This document shows positions 1 to 8,565 of a stretch of DNA of 64,000 nt, one piece after another. The translations under genes and the position numbers were made by a program. Every line of letters begins with the position of its first letter. Positions within the stretch are counted from its first letter, which is position 1. The DNA comes from Streptomyces cyanogenus (GTDB taxonomy: Bacteria; Actinomycetota; Actinomycetes; Streptomycetales; Streptomycetaceae), in the NCBI RefSeq assembly GCF_017526105.1, contig NZ_CP071839.1:124001-188000 (forward strand), read 5' to 3'. The notes beneath the pieces were generated by a model, which had not been told where the DNA came from, did not search any database, and was given only the letters and a program-made list of their open reading frames with translations.

Positions 1-224
1 TCGCGGCGCCACTTGGTGTTCTCGTGGTAGATGCTCTCCAGATACTCGTCCTCGGACAGAAGTGCCCGTGCCTTGCATTCTCGCTGCAGGAGTATGCCTA
101 GCAAGCCGCGATTTGTGGTGAAATGCACCACTTCGCTGATCTTGCGTTCCTGGATGAGCGCGTTGATGCCCTCAGCCTGTCCTTCACCATCCGGTATGGC
201 CGGGATCGACTCTGCCGCGGTCAT
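1..224 (-). CDS. DarT-like ADP-ribosyltransferase, N-terminal part (cut by window edge)
   Basis: The reading frame starts at ATG 224-222 and stays open to the window edge (74 codons seen). Residues about 33-45 read VVHFTTNRGLLGI, followed by a charged stretch containing LSEDEYLESIYH. This resembles the N-terminus of DUF4433/DarT proteins, which ADP-ribosylate thymidine in single-stranded DNA and work as toxins or anti-phage effectors. The start overlaps the stop of the upstream helicase gene by 4 bp (ATGA), so the two are probably translationally coupled. The catalytic C-terminal part and any DarG-type antitoxin would lie outside the window. Another member of the ADP-ribosyltransferase fold is possible. 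Confidence 0.55.
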   Translation of the reverse strand, partial: MTAAESIPAIPDGEGQAEGINALIQERKISEVVHFTTNRGLLGILLQRECKARALLSEDEYLESIYHENTKWRR

Positions 225-1615
225 ACGGCTTTCACCTCGTAGGTGTCCGGGTCCATGCAGGCGATGAGGTCGCTGGCCTCGGAGGGCTTGTAGGTGATGG
301 TCAGCGTCTTGCGGGCGCGTCCGGCGGACATGGCCAGCAGGCGCAGGTGAGCGTCTCGCTCGCTGTCACCTGGCTCGGTGGCGTGCGGCATGACTTCGCT
401 GTTGAGTCCGACGATGATGACGTGGTCGAACTCCAGCCCCTTGGCGGAGTGCATGGTCGACAGGGCAACGTTCACCGGTCCCGTCGGCCACTCGGCGTTC
501 CGGGTGAGTTCGACGTAGGCCAGTCCGGCGGAGTTAAGACGGTTCTTGACCTCGCCGAACCAGCCCTTGGCGTGAAGGATGGCGACGGACTCGTCGTTGT
601 CGGGTCCCAGGTCGTTGAGGAACTGCACCACATGATCCATCTGCTGGGTGAAGGTGCCCTGGACCAGCAGAGGCTTGTCGCCCTCCTCCTTGCAAGAGGT
701 GAGGTCAGGGATCGCGGCGTCGTCCGTTGTCTCCACGTCCTTGAGCAGCGGAGCGGCGAAGGCGGCGATCTGCCGGGTGTTGCGGAAGTTCTTCGACAGC
801 AGCTTGCTGTTGTGCGAGCCCACGCTCAGGCCGACCTCGCTCCAAGTGAAGCGCTGAGGGTAGATGCGCTGAGCAGCGTCGAGGACGAAGGTCAGCGTGT
901 GCTCGTCAGTGAGGTGGTTGAGTACGGCCCGGACCTGGTTGGCGGAGAAGTCCTGAGCCTCGTCGACCACCACCACGTGGTAGGGGTCGTCGGCGCGCTT
1001 GGCCGCCATGGCGTTCGCCAGGTCGGACCAGTCCCAGGCCTGCTGCTGCTTCTTCCACTCCTGGAAGGGATAGATCACCTCCTCCAGCAGCCGGCGGCGC
1101 AACGGGGTCGGCATCCGCGGGGAGCGGCCGCGGCCCTGACGTTCGCACTCGATGTACTCGGCCAGGTGGTCGGGCGTGAAGCGGCCCAGGACATAGTCCA
1201 CTTCAGAGCGTACGAAGTCGGCGGACAACGGCAGAGGAGCGGCCAGAGCATCCAGCTTCCGGTTGCGCTCGTGGTCCTGGAGGATCCGCTCGTAGGCCAC
1301 ACGGTCGGTGGCCCACTTCGCGAAGGTGGAGATCGTCAGCTCGACGTCATTGCCCTTGAGCTGCTCCTGGGTGAGTTCCTCGATGTAACCGCGCAGCGTG
1401 CGGTTGTACGTGAGGACCAGTACGCGGACGGGGCCGCTGATGAAGCCGTCGCGGCGGCGACGCTGCCAAAAGCCGACGGTGAACTTCAGCCGGTACAAGG
1501 CCGTAGTGGTCTTGCCGCTACCGGCGGCACCCCGTACGACGAACACCCCCGGCTTGTGGTTGTTGATCACCGTGAGCTGCTCGCTCGTCGGCTGCGTCGG
1601 CCTGAGCACCTTCAT
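221..1615 (-). CDS. UvrD/Rep-like superfamily I DNA helicase
   Basis: A 464-aa ATP-dependent helicase of the UvrD/PcrA type. From the ATG at 1615 the Walker A motif GAAGSGKTT lies at about residues 29-37 and motif II DEAQD at about 218-222. A C-terminal motif V/VI region contains STMHSAKGLEFDHVII. This start was chosen over a TTG at 1648 because GGGGAGGG precedes it by about 9 nt. It is shorter than housekeeping UvrD (about 720 aa) and lacks obvious 1B/2B insertions, like the small accessory SF1 helicases found next to nucleases or toxins in defence loci. It is coupled by a 4-bp overlap to the DarT-like gene downstream and runs divergently from the transposition operon at 1806. The partner implies a DNA-linked defence role, which is inference. 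Confidence 0.85.
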   Translation of the reverse strand: MKVLRPTQPTSEQLTVINNHKPGVFVVRGAAGSGKTTTALYRLKFTVGFWQRRRRDGFISGPVRVLVLTYNRTLRGYIEELTQEQLKGNDVELTISTFAKWATDRVAYERILQDHERNRKLDALAAPLPLSADFVRSEVDYVLGRFTPDHLAEYIECERQGRGRSPRMPTPLRRRLLEEVIYPFQEWKKQQQAWDWSDLANAMAAKRADDPYHVVVVDEAQDFSANQVRAVLNHLTDEHTLTFVLDAAQRIYPQRFTWSEVGLSVGSHNSKLLSKNFRNTRQIAAFAAPLLKDVETTDDAAIPDLTSCKEEGDKPLLVQGTFTQQMDHVVQFLNDLGPDNDESVAILHAKGWFGEVKNRLNSAGLAYVELTRNAEWPTGPVNVALSTMHSAKGLEFDHVIIVGLNSEVMPHATEPGDSERDAHLRLLAMSAGRARKTLTITYKPSEASDLIACMDPDTYEVKAV

Positions 1616-1737
1616 CCGCGCGGTCCCTCCCCAAGACTGCTCCCCCAACCTGAGGCCATGTTAGAAGCGGCTCCACACAGGCCGGTTGAAGATCCGACAA
1701 GCAGTCTGTCGCAGGATTGCAGATAGCGACACACCGG

Positions 1738-1753
1738 TCACCCATTCGGGTGA
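1738..1753. promoter_or_regulatory. Short hairpin in the helicase/transposon intergenic region
   Basis: TCACCC-ATTC-GGGTGA forms a 6-bp stem. About 15 bp upstream, TGTCGC (1707-1712) and GCGACA (1726-1731) form a second inverted repeat. Both lie in the only gap between the divergent helicase and tnsA-like genes, so they could be promoter/operator elements or transposase-binding sites at the element end. Confidence 0.3.
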
Positions 1754-1805
1754 TGGCTGCTGAGGTGCCCCTCCGTCAGAGGCGGCAGGCACTTGGCTGT
1801 CCGGC

Positions 1806-2609
1806 GTGGAGCAGCACGCTGTCAACGGGTGGGGCGGGATGGACGTCGAAGCGGCATTCGCCACCGCTGCCGGGCAGGCAACGCAGCTGCCGTGGGATCG
1901 GGCGACGTCGGTGCGGTTCGAGGATCTGGCGCCGGTATCCGCGTTTCCGGTCGTTCCGGGCCGCCGGTGGGGGCCCGGCTGGTGGTGGTCGGCGACCACC
2001 GGACGGCACGTGGTGCACGGTTCGGCAGCGATGCGCACCCAGCTGATGGTCCTGGACCGGGACCCGGACGTGACCGGCCTGTCCGCACGTCCGGTACGGC
2101 TGCTGTGGTGTGATCCCGACGGGCGGGTGCGCTCGTGGGTGCCTCAGTTGTTCGCCCGGTACGCCGACGGCACCGGCCTGCTCGCGGACTGCCCCTCCAG
2201 CCCGACCGCCGGTGGAGACAGGGCGCAGCGGGCGCGGATGGTCCTGGAGGCGGCGTGCGTGCGCGTGGGCTGGTCGTATCGGCGCCTTGAGCCGCCTCCA
2301 GCGGTGGTGGCGGCGAACCTGCGATGGCTGGCCGGCTACCGCCACCCCCGTTATCAGGGCCCGCCCGGGCTGCAGGCCGCGCTGGCCGAAGCGTTCGCCG
2401 CGCCGCGGCCCCTAGCCGACGGCGTAGCCGTGGTGGGCGATTCCTTGCAGGTCCTACCGGCCGCCTATCACGCGCTGTGGTGCGGGCATCTGACGACGCC
2501 TCTCGATGAGCCGCTGCACGAGCGGGCGCTGACCTGGTCAGACGCAGAACGTGGGGAGGGCGTCGAGAGGCGGCTGAGCAACGTCGGCGGCGATCCGGAG
2601 AGAGGTTGA
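1806..2609 (+). CDS. tnsA: TnsA-like transposase subunit, probably nuclease-dead
   Basis: A 267-aa protein of the actinobacterial TnsA-like family, normally the endonuclease that cuts the 5' strands at the transposon ends. Recognisable blocks are WWWSATTGRHV (about residues 59-69), VLDRDPDV (about 83-90), LWCDPDGR and NLRWLAGYRHPR. Active relatives, as I know them, carry a Glu pair just after the GRHV block, an Asp in an 'hxPD' block and a Lys after a 'vvDxR' block. Here these read HGSAAM, WVPQLF and LLADCPSSPT, so none of the expected acidic or lysine residues is visible. GTG 1806 is used; ATG 1839 is an alternative. It is the first gene of the four-gene operon, ending 5 nt before the tnsB start. 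Confidence 0.75.
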   Translation: MEQHAVNGWGGMDVEAAFATAAGQATQLPWDRATSVRFEDLAPVSAFPVVPGRRWGPGWWWSATTGRHVVHGSAAMRTQLMVLDRDPDVTGLSARPVRLLWCDPDGRVRSWVPQLFARYADGTGLLADCPSSPTAGGDRAQRARMVLEAACVRVGWSYRRLEPPPAVVAANLRWLAGYRHPRYQGPPGLQAALAEAFAAPRPLADGVAVVGDSLQVLPAAYHALWCGHLTTPLDEPLHERALTWSDAERGEGVERRLSNVGGDPERG

Positions 2610-2614
2610 GCCCC

Positions 2615-4771
2615 GTGGGCGGCACACACGGTAAGAGCCGGCGGCCGGTGGTGGAGGTCGGCGCGCACGTCGTCTACCGGGCGCAGACCTGGCAGGTCGC
2701 TGCGTTGCAGGGCCAGCAGGTCTACCTGTTGCAGGAGGACGGCGCGGAAATGAGCCTGCTGCTCGGGCGGTTGTTCGCCGATCCGGGCTTCGAAGTGGTG
2801 GGCGCGCAGGCGCCGGACACGGTCCCGCGATGGGGGCTGTTCGAGACCGTTCCGTTGGCGGCCCAGCAGCGGGCGCTGGCGTGGCTGCCCCACATTCGGG
2901 AGGTCGAAACCGGGTGGCCGCACCCTGAAGGCAGCCGCGAAGGGCAGGCGATGCGGCCGGAGTACGACCCGGAGCGGTGGACCCTGGCGCAGCGGGATGC
3001 GGCCAAGGCGAAGGAGCTGACCGCGCTCGGCTTCACCCGGGTGACCCGCACGACGGTCGAGCGGATGCGGCACGTCTACCGCAAGCAGGGCTTGTGGGGG
3101 CTGGTCGACAAGCGCACGGTGCCGACACGCGGCCGTCATCCGACGGGGTATGCCGACGAGCGGGTCGTGGCCGCGGTGCTGGAAGCGCTGCGGCGTCAGC
3201 GAGGCCGGTCGAAGGGGACGGTGAAGGGACTGCAGGTGCTGGTCGGGCAGATCCTGGAGGACACGCACGGGCGCGGGGTGGTGGAGATGCCGTCGCGGTC
3301 GTCGTTCTACCGGCTGGTGAGTGTGCTGGCCGACCCGGCCGAGCGTCCGGGACGTCCCGCACGCACCGCTACCGCACCCGCCCGCACCTCGTCGGCGCCG
3401 GTGGTGCTGCGGCCCGGGGAACAGGTACAGATCGACACCACCCGCCTGGACATCATGGCCGTCCTGGAGGACGGCAGCCTGGGGCGGCCGGAGCTGACCA
3501 TTGCCGTCGACGTCGCCACGCGCTCCATCCTGGCCGCGGTTCTGCGCCCGCACAGCACCAAAGCCGTCGATGCAGCCCTGCTGCTGGCGGAAATGGCCGT
3601 CCCCCATCCTGCCCGGCCCGCCTGGTCCAAGTCGCTGCATCTGTCGCGGGCCGAGGTGCCCTACGAGCGGATGCTGTCGCTGGACGAGCGGCTGGAGGGC
3701 GCGGCCGCCCGCCCGGTGGTCGTGCCCGAGACGATCGTCGTCGACCGCGGCAAGATCTACCTCTCGCAGGGCTTCGTCGCCGCCTGCGAGACGCTCGGGG
3801 TGAGCGTGCAGCCCGCGCCACCCCGCCGTCCGCAGGCCAAGGCCGTGGTGGAGCGGACCTTCGGCGCGATCAACGACCTGTTCTGCCAGCACGTCGCCGG
3901 CCACACCGGCTCCAACCCCCTGCGGCGTGGCAAGGACGTGACCGCCGAGGCGCGGTGGACGATCCCGCAGTTGCAGGACCTCCTCGACGAATGGATCACC
4001 TGCGGCTGGCAGAACCGGCCCCACGACGGACTGCGCCACCCCGTCCTGCCCAAGTCCGCCCTCACACCGAACCAGATGTGGGCTGCGCTCATCACCATCA
4101 GCGGCTACGTACCCGTCCCGCTGACCGGGGCCGACTACCTCGAACTGCTGCCGGTGCGGTGGCAGCCCATCACCGAACGCGGCATCCGCCTCGACTACCG
4201 CACCTACAACCACGACATCCTCGACGCCCACCGCGGCCAGCGCTCCGATGTCGCCAGCAAAGACGGCAAGTGGGAGGTCCACCACAACCCCCACGACGCC
4301 CGCCAGATCTGGGTCCGCCTCACCGACGGAAAACTCCACGAAATCCCGTGGATCCACCGCGACCACGTCCACCAGCCCTTCAACGACGCCCTCTGGCGCT
4401 ACATCCAGACCGAGGTCGAACAACGCGGAGACCGCGAGACACACGAAGCCGACCTCGCCGACGCCCTCGACCAGCTCCTGCGCCGCACCCGCAGCCCCGC
4501 CGGGACCGAGCACAACACCCGCCGCCGCAGAACCCCCCGCTCCGGAAGTACGGCAGCACAGCTGCCCGATCTGCCAGGCCAGCGGCGCCCCCTCGACACG
4601 GAAACCACACCGGCCCCGGCCCCCGACTGGAGCGAGAGCCTGGACGACCTCATCGGCATCGAGGCGGCGGCCGAGACCGACACGAGCGAGCCGGAGGGCG
4701 CGGGCGTGCGGCCGGCCGAGGCAGGCGGATACGGGCTGTGGGACGCCGAAGCAGAGGCCGAACAATGGTGA
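2615..4771 (+). CDS. tnsB: TnsB/TniA-type DDE transposase
   Basis: A 718-aa Mu/Tn7-family transposase that cuts and joins the 3' ends. The rve-type catalytic core shows QIDTT (Asp about 274), VVDRGK (Asp about 377) and AVVERTF (Glu about 413). The 35-residue gap between the second Asp and the Glu is typical, so the DDE triad looks intact. The N-terminal 200 residues hold helix-turn-helix-like DNA-binding segments, and a Mu-transposase-type beta barrel (SDVASKDGKWEVHHNP) follows the core. GTG 2615 is preferred over TTG 2606 because GGAGAGAGG (2597-2605) lies 9 nt before it. Its stop overlaps the ATG of the downstream ATPase (ATGGTGA), indicating coupled translation. Confidence 0.92.
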   Translation: MGGTHGKSRRPVVEVGAHVVYRAQTWQVAALQGQQVYLLQEDGAEMSLLLGRLFADPGFEVVGAQAPDTVPRWGLFETVPLAAQQRALAWLPHIREVETGWPHPEGSREGQAMRPEYDPERWTLAQRDAAKAKELTALGFTRVTRTTVERMRHVYRKQGLWGLVDKRTVPTRGRHPTGYADERVVAAVLEALRRQRGRSKGTVKGLQVLVGQILEDTHGRGVVEMPSRSSFYRLVSVLADPAERPGRPARTATAPARTSSAPVVLRPGEQVQIDTTRLDIMAVLEDGSLGRPELTIAVDVATRSILAAVLRPHSTKAVDAALLLAEMAVPHPARPAWSKSLHLSRAEVPYERMLSLDERLEGAAARPVVVPETIVVDRGKIYLSQGFVAACETLGVSVQPAPPRRPQAKAVVERTFGAINDLFCQHVAGHTGSNPLRRGKDVTAEARWTIPQLQDLLDEWITCGWQNRPHDGLRHPVLPKSALTPNQMWAALITISGYVPVPLTGADYLELLPVRWQPITERGIRLDYRTYNHDILDAHRGQRSDVASKDGKWEVHHNPHDARQIWVRLTDGKLHEIPWIHRDHVHQPFNDALWRYIQTEVEQRGDRETHEADLADALDQLLRRTRSPAGTEHNTRRRRTPRSGSTAAQLPDLPGQRRPLDTETTPAPAPDWSESLDDLIGIEAAAETDTSEPEGAGVRPAEAGGYGLWDAEAEAEQW

Positions 4772-5874
4772 ACGCCTCCCCGGGCACGAACGATGCAGCG
4801 GCCGGCGGGTCCCCGTCGGCAGCGGACCGGCCTCCCGGTGCCGCGGCAAGCGCCGACGGCGACGCCCCTGATGCGCAGCAGCAGTCGGTGACCACCTGGG
4901 ACGGTTTCCAGGCCTTCGCCACCACACCTATGGCAGCCCCTCCCCCACCCGGCGCGCCGCCCCGCAGCCTCGCCGAGCGCCTCGCCTACCACTCGCGGTT
5001 CGTCACCGTGCGCACCCCGGCCATCGACACCCTGGCCAAGAACGTGCGCACCCTGATGATCCTCGGCCGCCACCAGACGGTCACCGCACGGCCGTCCCTG
5101 ATCGTCACCGGACCCGCCGGCGCCGGGAAAACCACCGCCCTGCTCCAGGTCGGACGCGCCTGCCACCTCGCCCACACCCGACGCCACGGCCCCACAGCAG
5201 CAGCGGGGCAGGTGCCCGTCGCCTACGTCCTGGTTCCGCCCGCCGCCAGCGCCAAGACCCTAGCCACCGAGTTCGCCCGCTACCTCGGTATCCCCGTCGC
5301 CGCCGGCATGTCGCAGGCCCAGATCACCAACTCTGTCTGCCACACCTACACCACCGCAGGCGTCCAGCTAGTGATGATCGACGAGGTCCACCGGCTCAAC
5401 CCCCGCACCACCAGCGGCGCCCAGACCGCGGACCTGCTCAAAGACCTCACCGAACGCATAGGTGCCACCTTCGTCTACGCCGGCATCGACGTCACCACCA
5501 CACCCCTGTTCACCGGGGTCCGAGGCGCCCAGCTCGCCGGACGCGCCTCCCTCATCGACTGCGCCGCCTTCCCCGCCCGCCTCGGCGACAGCGAACCCTT
5601 CCGCGACCTCGTCAAAGCCATGGAGAGCGCACTCGACCTGCGCCACCACCGGCCCGGAACCCTCCCCCAACTGGCCCCCTACCTGCACGAGCGAACCGCC
5701 GGCCGCATCGGCAGCCTCGCCCGCCTCATCCGCCAGGCCGCCATCACCGCCCTCATCGACGGCACCGAACGCATCACCAAAACCACCCTCGAAGCCATCC
5801 GCCTGGACCACCTCGCCGAACAGCACTACCGCCCCCACCACCGGCCCCGAAACCGCAGTACCAGCACCCCGTGA
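4765..5874 (+). CDS. tniB: TniB/TnsC-like AAA+ ATPase of the transposition operon
   Basis: A 369-aa ATPase expected to polymerise on target DNA and bridge the TniQ target selector to the transposase. Walker A is GPAGAGKTT at about residues 116-124 and Walker B is LVMIDEVHRL at about 201-210. A sensor-like region (FVYAGIDVT) follows. The first 60 residues are Ala/Pro/Gly-rich and probably disordered. The start ATG overlaps the tnsB stop and the stop overlaps the tniQ start (GTGA), so the operon is tightly coupled. Family: TniB-like NTP-binding proteins of Tn5053/Tn7-type elements. Confidence 0.9.
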   Translation: MVNASPGTNDAAAGGSPSAADRPPGAAASADGDAPDAQQQSVTTWDGFQAFATTPMAAPPPPGAPPRSLAERLAYHSRFVTVRTPAIDTLAKNVRTLMILGRHQTVTARPSLIVTGPAGAGKTTALLQVGRACHLAHTRRHGPTAAAGQVPVAYVLVPPAASAKTLATEFARYLGIPVAAGMSQAQITNSVCHTYTTAGVQLVMIDEVHRLNPRTTSGAQTADLLKDLTERIGATFVYAGIDVTTTPLFTGVRGAQLAGRASLIDCAAFPARLGDSEPFRDLVKAMESALDLRHHRPGTLPQLAPYLHERTAGRIGSLARLIRQAAITALIDGTERITKTTLEAIRLDHLAEQHYRPHHRPRNRSTSTP

Positions 5875-6827
5875 CCCGGTCAGACGTCACGGCCTGGGAT
5901 ACGGCCGCAGCCGTCCCCGCGCAGCGCAGTGTCGTCACCGCAGGGACATGGCTGCAGATCCCGTCAGCCGCGCCGGGCGTGCTCCGCGTACGGCCGCTGA
6001 CCGGCGAAGCGACCGCCTCCTATGTGCAACGGCTCGCCGCTGCCTATCGGCTGACGCTGCCCCAGCTCCTCGACGGCGCCGGCATCACTCTCCACGGCCA
6101 CGGCACCCTGCCGGCAGCCGAACTCCACCTCAATCACAACGCGGCCCGGCACCTCACTGTCCTGACCCGCACCCCGCTCCCCCACCTGACGCACACCCTG
6201 CCCCGCCTCGCCCCCAATAACGACGCCCACAGCACCAAGGCCGCCGCGCACTGGAAACGGCTCAAGGCCGGGCAGCAGCCCGTCCGCGCCTGCACCCTGT
6301 GCACCCGCCACCGCAGCCACGGCATCACCGACACCGCCTGGGTTCGCCGGCCGCCGCACCGGCTGGTGTGCCCTCGGCACCACCAAGCCGCCCCCGACCC
6401 ACGACTCACGACCACCATCCGCACCTGGGTCGTGCCCGAACTCGCTGCCGCCCACCACGCCCACCAGCGCCTCCTACGACACCCCCGCGCCGCCACCACC
6501 TGGACCACAGCGCACGCCATCACCACACGCTGGTACGACCACGAAAAGCACCTCAACTACCGCTGGCACCGGCGCCTGAACCAGCTATGCGAGGCCAACC
6601 CCCACCTGACCAGTACAGGCAGCGCCTCCCCCGCACTCCTGACCCGCGACTTGGTGATCTATCCGGAAACCGTTGCCCTCGCCCGCGCACTCGCCACCCT
6701 GCCGAACCGGCCACATCGCACCACCAACGACGCCCTCATCCTCATCGCCTGCCGGCTCGGCCTCGCCCGCCTGACCCCCAACGCGAACGACCCACTCCGC
6801 GCCTTCCTCACCTACACACGCCACTGA
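5871..6827 (+). CDS. tniQ: TniQ-family target-selection protein
   Basis: A 318-aa TniQ/TnsD-like protein. The N-terminus has the typical pattern LRVRPLTGEATASYVQRLAA, then a zinc-finger-like block with CTLC at about residues 141-144 and a VCPRHH motif about 25 residues later. TniQ proteins recruit the TnsC/TniB ATPase and help choose the target site. At 318 aa it is nearer the short TniQ of Tn5053-like or CRISPR-associated elements than the full TnsD with its long site-specific DNA-binding tail, so attachment-site specificity is uncertain. No Cas genes or CRISPR array are present in the window. It starts at GTG 5871 within the stop of the ATPase gene and ends the operon. Confidence 0.85.
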   Translation: MTRSDVTAWDTAAAVPAQRSVVTAGTWLQIPSAAPGVLRVRPLTGEATASYVQRLAAAYRLTLPQLLDGAGITLHGHGTLPAAELHLNHNAARHLTVLTRTPLPHLTHTLPRLAPNNDAHSTKAAAHWKRLKAGQQPVRACTLCTRHRSHGITDTAWVRRPPHRLVCPRHHQAAPDPRLTTTIRTWVVPELAAAHHAHQRLLRHPRAATTWTTAHAITTRWYDHEKHLNYRWHRRLNQLCEANPHLTSTGSASPALLTRDLVIYPETVALARALATLPNRPHRTTNDALILIACRLGLARLTPNANDPLRAFLTYTRH

Positions 6828-7038
6828 CCAGCGCAAATGGTGTGCGCACCCAGCCAAAGACATACATGCCCCAAGGAAGGCGGGGCGGACCTTCAGCACG
6901 AGGGCTCCGGCAGCAATGCCCGATGGGACTGCAGGTCCGCTGCTCGAACCAGGGAGCCGACATCGAACACTTACCCTAAACGTTGTCCTGGGTTTCTGAG
7001 GTACAATTCCTGGACGACGTAAAGGGAAAGAGGTACAG

Positions 7039-7233
7039 TTGGCCAAGGAAGAACGGGACCTGGCGAAGAGAGCCGAAGAGCAGGGCTTCGAGGTCAGGCG
7101 CACGAGCAAGGGCCACTACATGGTCACGAAGGACGGCGAGCGGATAACGACCATCTCCGGCACATCGTCTGACCCTCGCGCCCTGAAGAACGCGAAGGCT
7201 CAGCTCAAGAGAGCCGGGTTCATCGACAAGTAG
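7039..7233 (+). CDS. HicA-like toxin candidate
   Basis: A 64-aa protein starting at TTG 7039, preceded by GGGAAAGAGG. The body EQGFEVRRTSKGHYMVTKDG followed by GERITTISGT matches the small dsRBD-like fold of HicA mRNA interferases, with the conserved Gly-His (about residues 27-28) that carries the catalytic histidine in that family. Base composition is lower in GC than the transposition genes, which suggests separate acquisition. A classical HicB antitoxin is absent; the next gene is an unusual HTH protein. The family call rests on the GxH region and size, not on a search. Confidence 0.6.
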   Translation: MAKEERDLAKRAEEQGFEVRRTSKGHYMVTKDGERITTISGTSSDPRALKNAKAQLKRAGFIDK

Positions 7234-7246
7234 CAAGCCACGAGAA

Positions 7247-7275
7247 GGTCCGCCGGGAGGCACCCCCGGCGGACC
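7247..7275 (+). terminator. Hairpin between the HicA-like gene and its HTH partner
   Basis: GGTCCGCCGGG (7247-7257) pairs perfectly with CCCGGCGGACC (7265-7275) around a 7-nt loop, 13 nt after the HicA-like stop. No T-run follows, which is usual in Streptomyces. It could end the toxin transcript or act as an attenuator that makes the downstream gene separately regulated. Confidence 0.55.
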
Positions 7276-7314
7276 GCAACACCCCAGAGAACTCAGAGAG
7301 GAGTTGTCACAACT

Positions 7315-8142
7315 ATGCCTCAGGCGTGGAGCATCGAAGTCGAGTTGGGCGTACGCGACGTCAGCGACGACACCGTCGACGAACTGCACGAGCACCTGGC
7401 CGACTGCAGCCCCGCCGTCGGCACCGCCCCCAGCGAAAACCTCTCGGTACGGATCTTCATCGAAGCCGGCACCGCGCGGCAGGCCGTGGACACAGCACTC
7501 AAGGAAGTCACCGCTGCGGCCAAGCAGACCGGAATCAACCACACGGTGGTCGGCATCGAACTGGTCACCGAGGAGGAACTGGACCGCAGGCTCGAGGAAC
7601 CTTCTGTGCCCGAACTGGTCGGAGTCTCCGAGATCGCCGCCATGTTCGGCGTCGGCAGGCAGCGCGCTGCCCAGGTCGTACAGCGTGAGGACTTCCCGCC
7701 CGCCGTGGCTCACCTCAAGGCTGGTCCGGTGTTCGTGAAGTGGCAGGTCGAAGCTTTCGAGAAGCGGTGGGACCGCCGCGGCGGAAGGCCTCCCAAGCCG
7801 ATCGAACTCACGGAACTGGATCGCGAGGTGCTGACCGCGCTGAACGCTACACACCGCGAAGCCGAAGACTCAGGGCCTGCGACTGGAAAGCCGGTGCGAG
7901 AAGGCACAATCCAGGAGCACAATCGCGCAGGCGAAGCCCTTACAGGTTGGGCATTCGCCGCTCTCAGGCCCGGAAGGCTGTGCGCAGCGTTCCCCGCCAG
8001 CAACCGGTCGGCCAGAGCCGCGATTACACGGCTGGCAAAGGCACGACTGGTGTCCGTGGAAACAGAATCGACACGCGACGACGAAGTCGTGGTCGAACTC
8101 GAACTGACAACCAAAGGCGAGCGGGTAGCCGCCACCCAGTAG
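7315..8142 (+). CDS. HTH protein, possible non-canonical antitoxin partner
   Basis: A 275-aa protein. The N-terminal about 90 residues (IEVELGVRDVSDDTVDELHE onward) form an alpha/beta domain often seen in actinobacterial HTH proteins next to hicA-like genes. A MerR/excisionase-like helix-turn-helix lies at about residues 103-120 (LVGVSEIAAMFGVGRQRAAQ). The C-terminal 100 residues read like a winged helix (NRSARAAITRLAKARLVSVE). RBS GAGAGGAG is about 11 nt before ATG. The position just after the toxin candidate suggests a repressor or antitoxin role, but a plain transcription factor is equally possible. A strong terminator follows. Confidence 0.7.
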   Translation: MPQAWSIEVELGVRDVSDDTVDELHEHLADCSPAVGTAPSENLSVRIFIEAGTARQAVDTALKEVTAAAKQTGINHTVVGIELVTEEELDRRLEEPSVPELVGVSEIAAMFGVGRQRAAQVVQREDFPPAVAHLKAGPVFVKWQVEAFEKRWDRRGGRPPKPIELTELDREVLTALNATHREAEDSGPATGKPVREGTIQEHNRAGEALTGWAFAALRPGRLCAAFPASNRSARAAITRLAKARLVSVETESTRDDEVVVELELTTKGERVAATQ

Positions 8143-8165
8143 TACCCATCCCTTGAACGTCGTCA

Positions 8166-8195
8166 GGAAGGCCCCCGCAAACGCGGGGGCCTTCC
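8166..8195 (+). terminator. Strong GC-rich terminator
   Basis: GGAAGGCCCCCGC, an AAAC loop and GCGGGGGCCTTCC form a perfect 13-bp stem 24 nt after the HTH gene stop. Confidence 0.85.
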
Positions 8196-8565
8196 GCCGT
8201 AATGCCGACCAACCAGACCCGCACCAGGCCGGCCTGCAACACCAAGCCCACCGCCGACTCACGCGCTCGTCATCACCGCATCAGCGCAACCAATAGGCGC
8301 ACCCATAGACGCACCACTACATCCGCAGGAAACCCAAGATCATTCCCATACAACTACAGGACTCCAGGCCAGCGACCAGAACAACCAAACCGCACACGCC
8401 GCCAAGCCACGCCCATCACTCCCGGACCGGACCGCTCTCCTGGCTCCAAATCCCAACCAAAGGACGGAACATCAGACCATAGCTACCGAGCTCCCTCAAG
8501 ATCACTGCTCCGTCACAGTGGGTGCGTGAGAGCTGTTGTCCAGCTCGCGGGAGAGAGTGGATCGG
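8196..8565. other. Non-coding spacer
   Basis: No supported gene on either strand. The stretch is relatively AT-rich for this window and presumably holds the promoter of the helicase that follows. Confidence 0.5.

Noticed and set aside
347..1726. 459-codon plus-strand frame
   Set aside because: Antisense shadow of the helicase; no motifs and an unnatural residue mix.
2468..4927. 819-codon minus-strand frame
   Set aside because: Antisense of the TnsB gene, whose DDE motifs are intact.
2977..5874. 965-codon plus frame reaching the end of TniB
   Set aside because: Only its last 369 residues (from ATG 4765) are real; the rest is the +1 shadow of TnsB.
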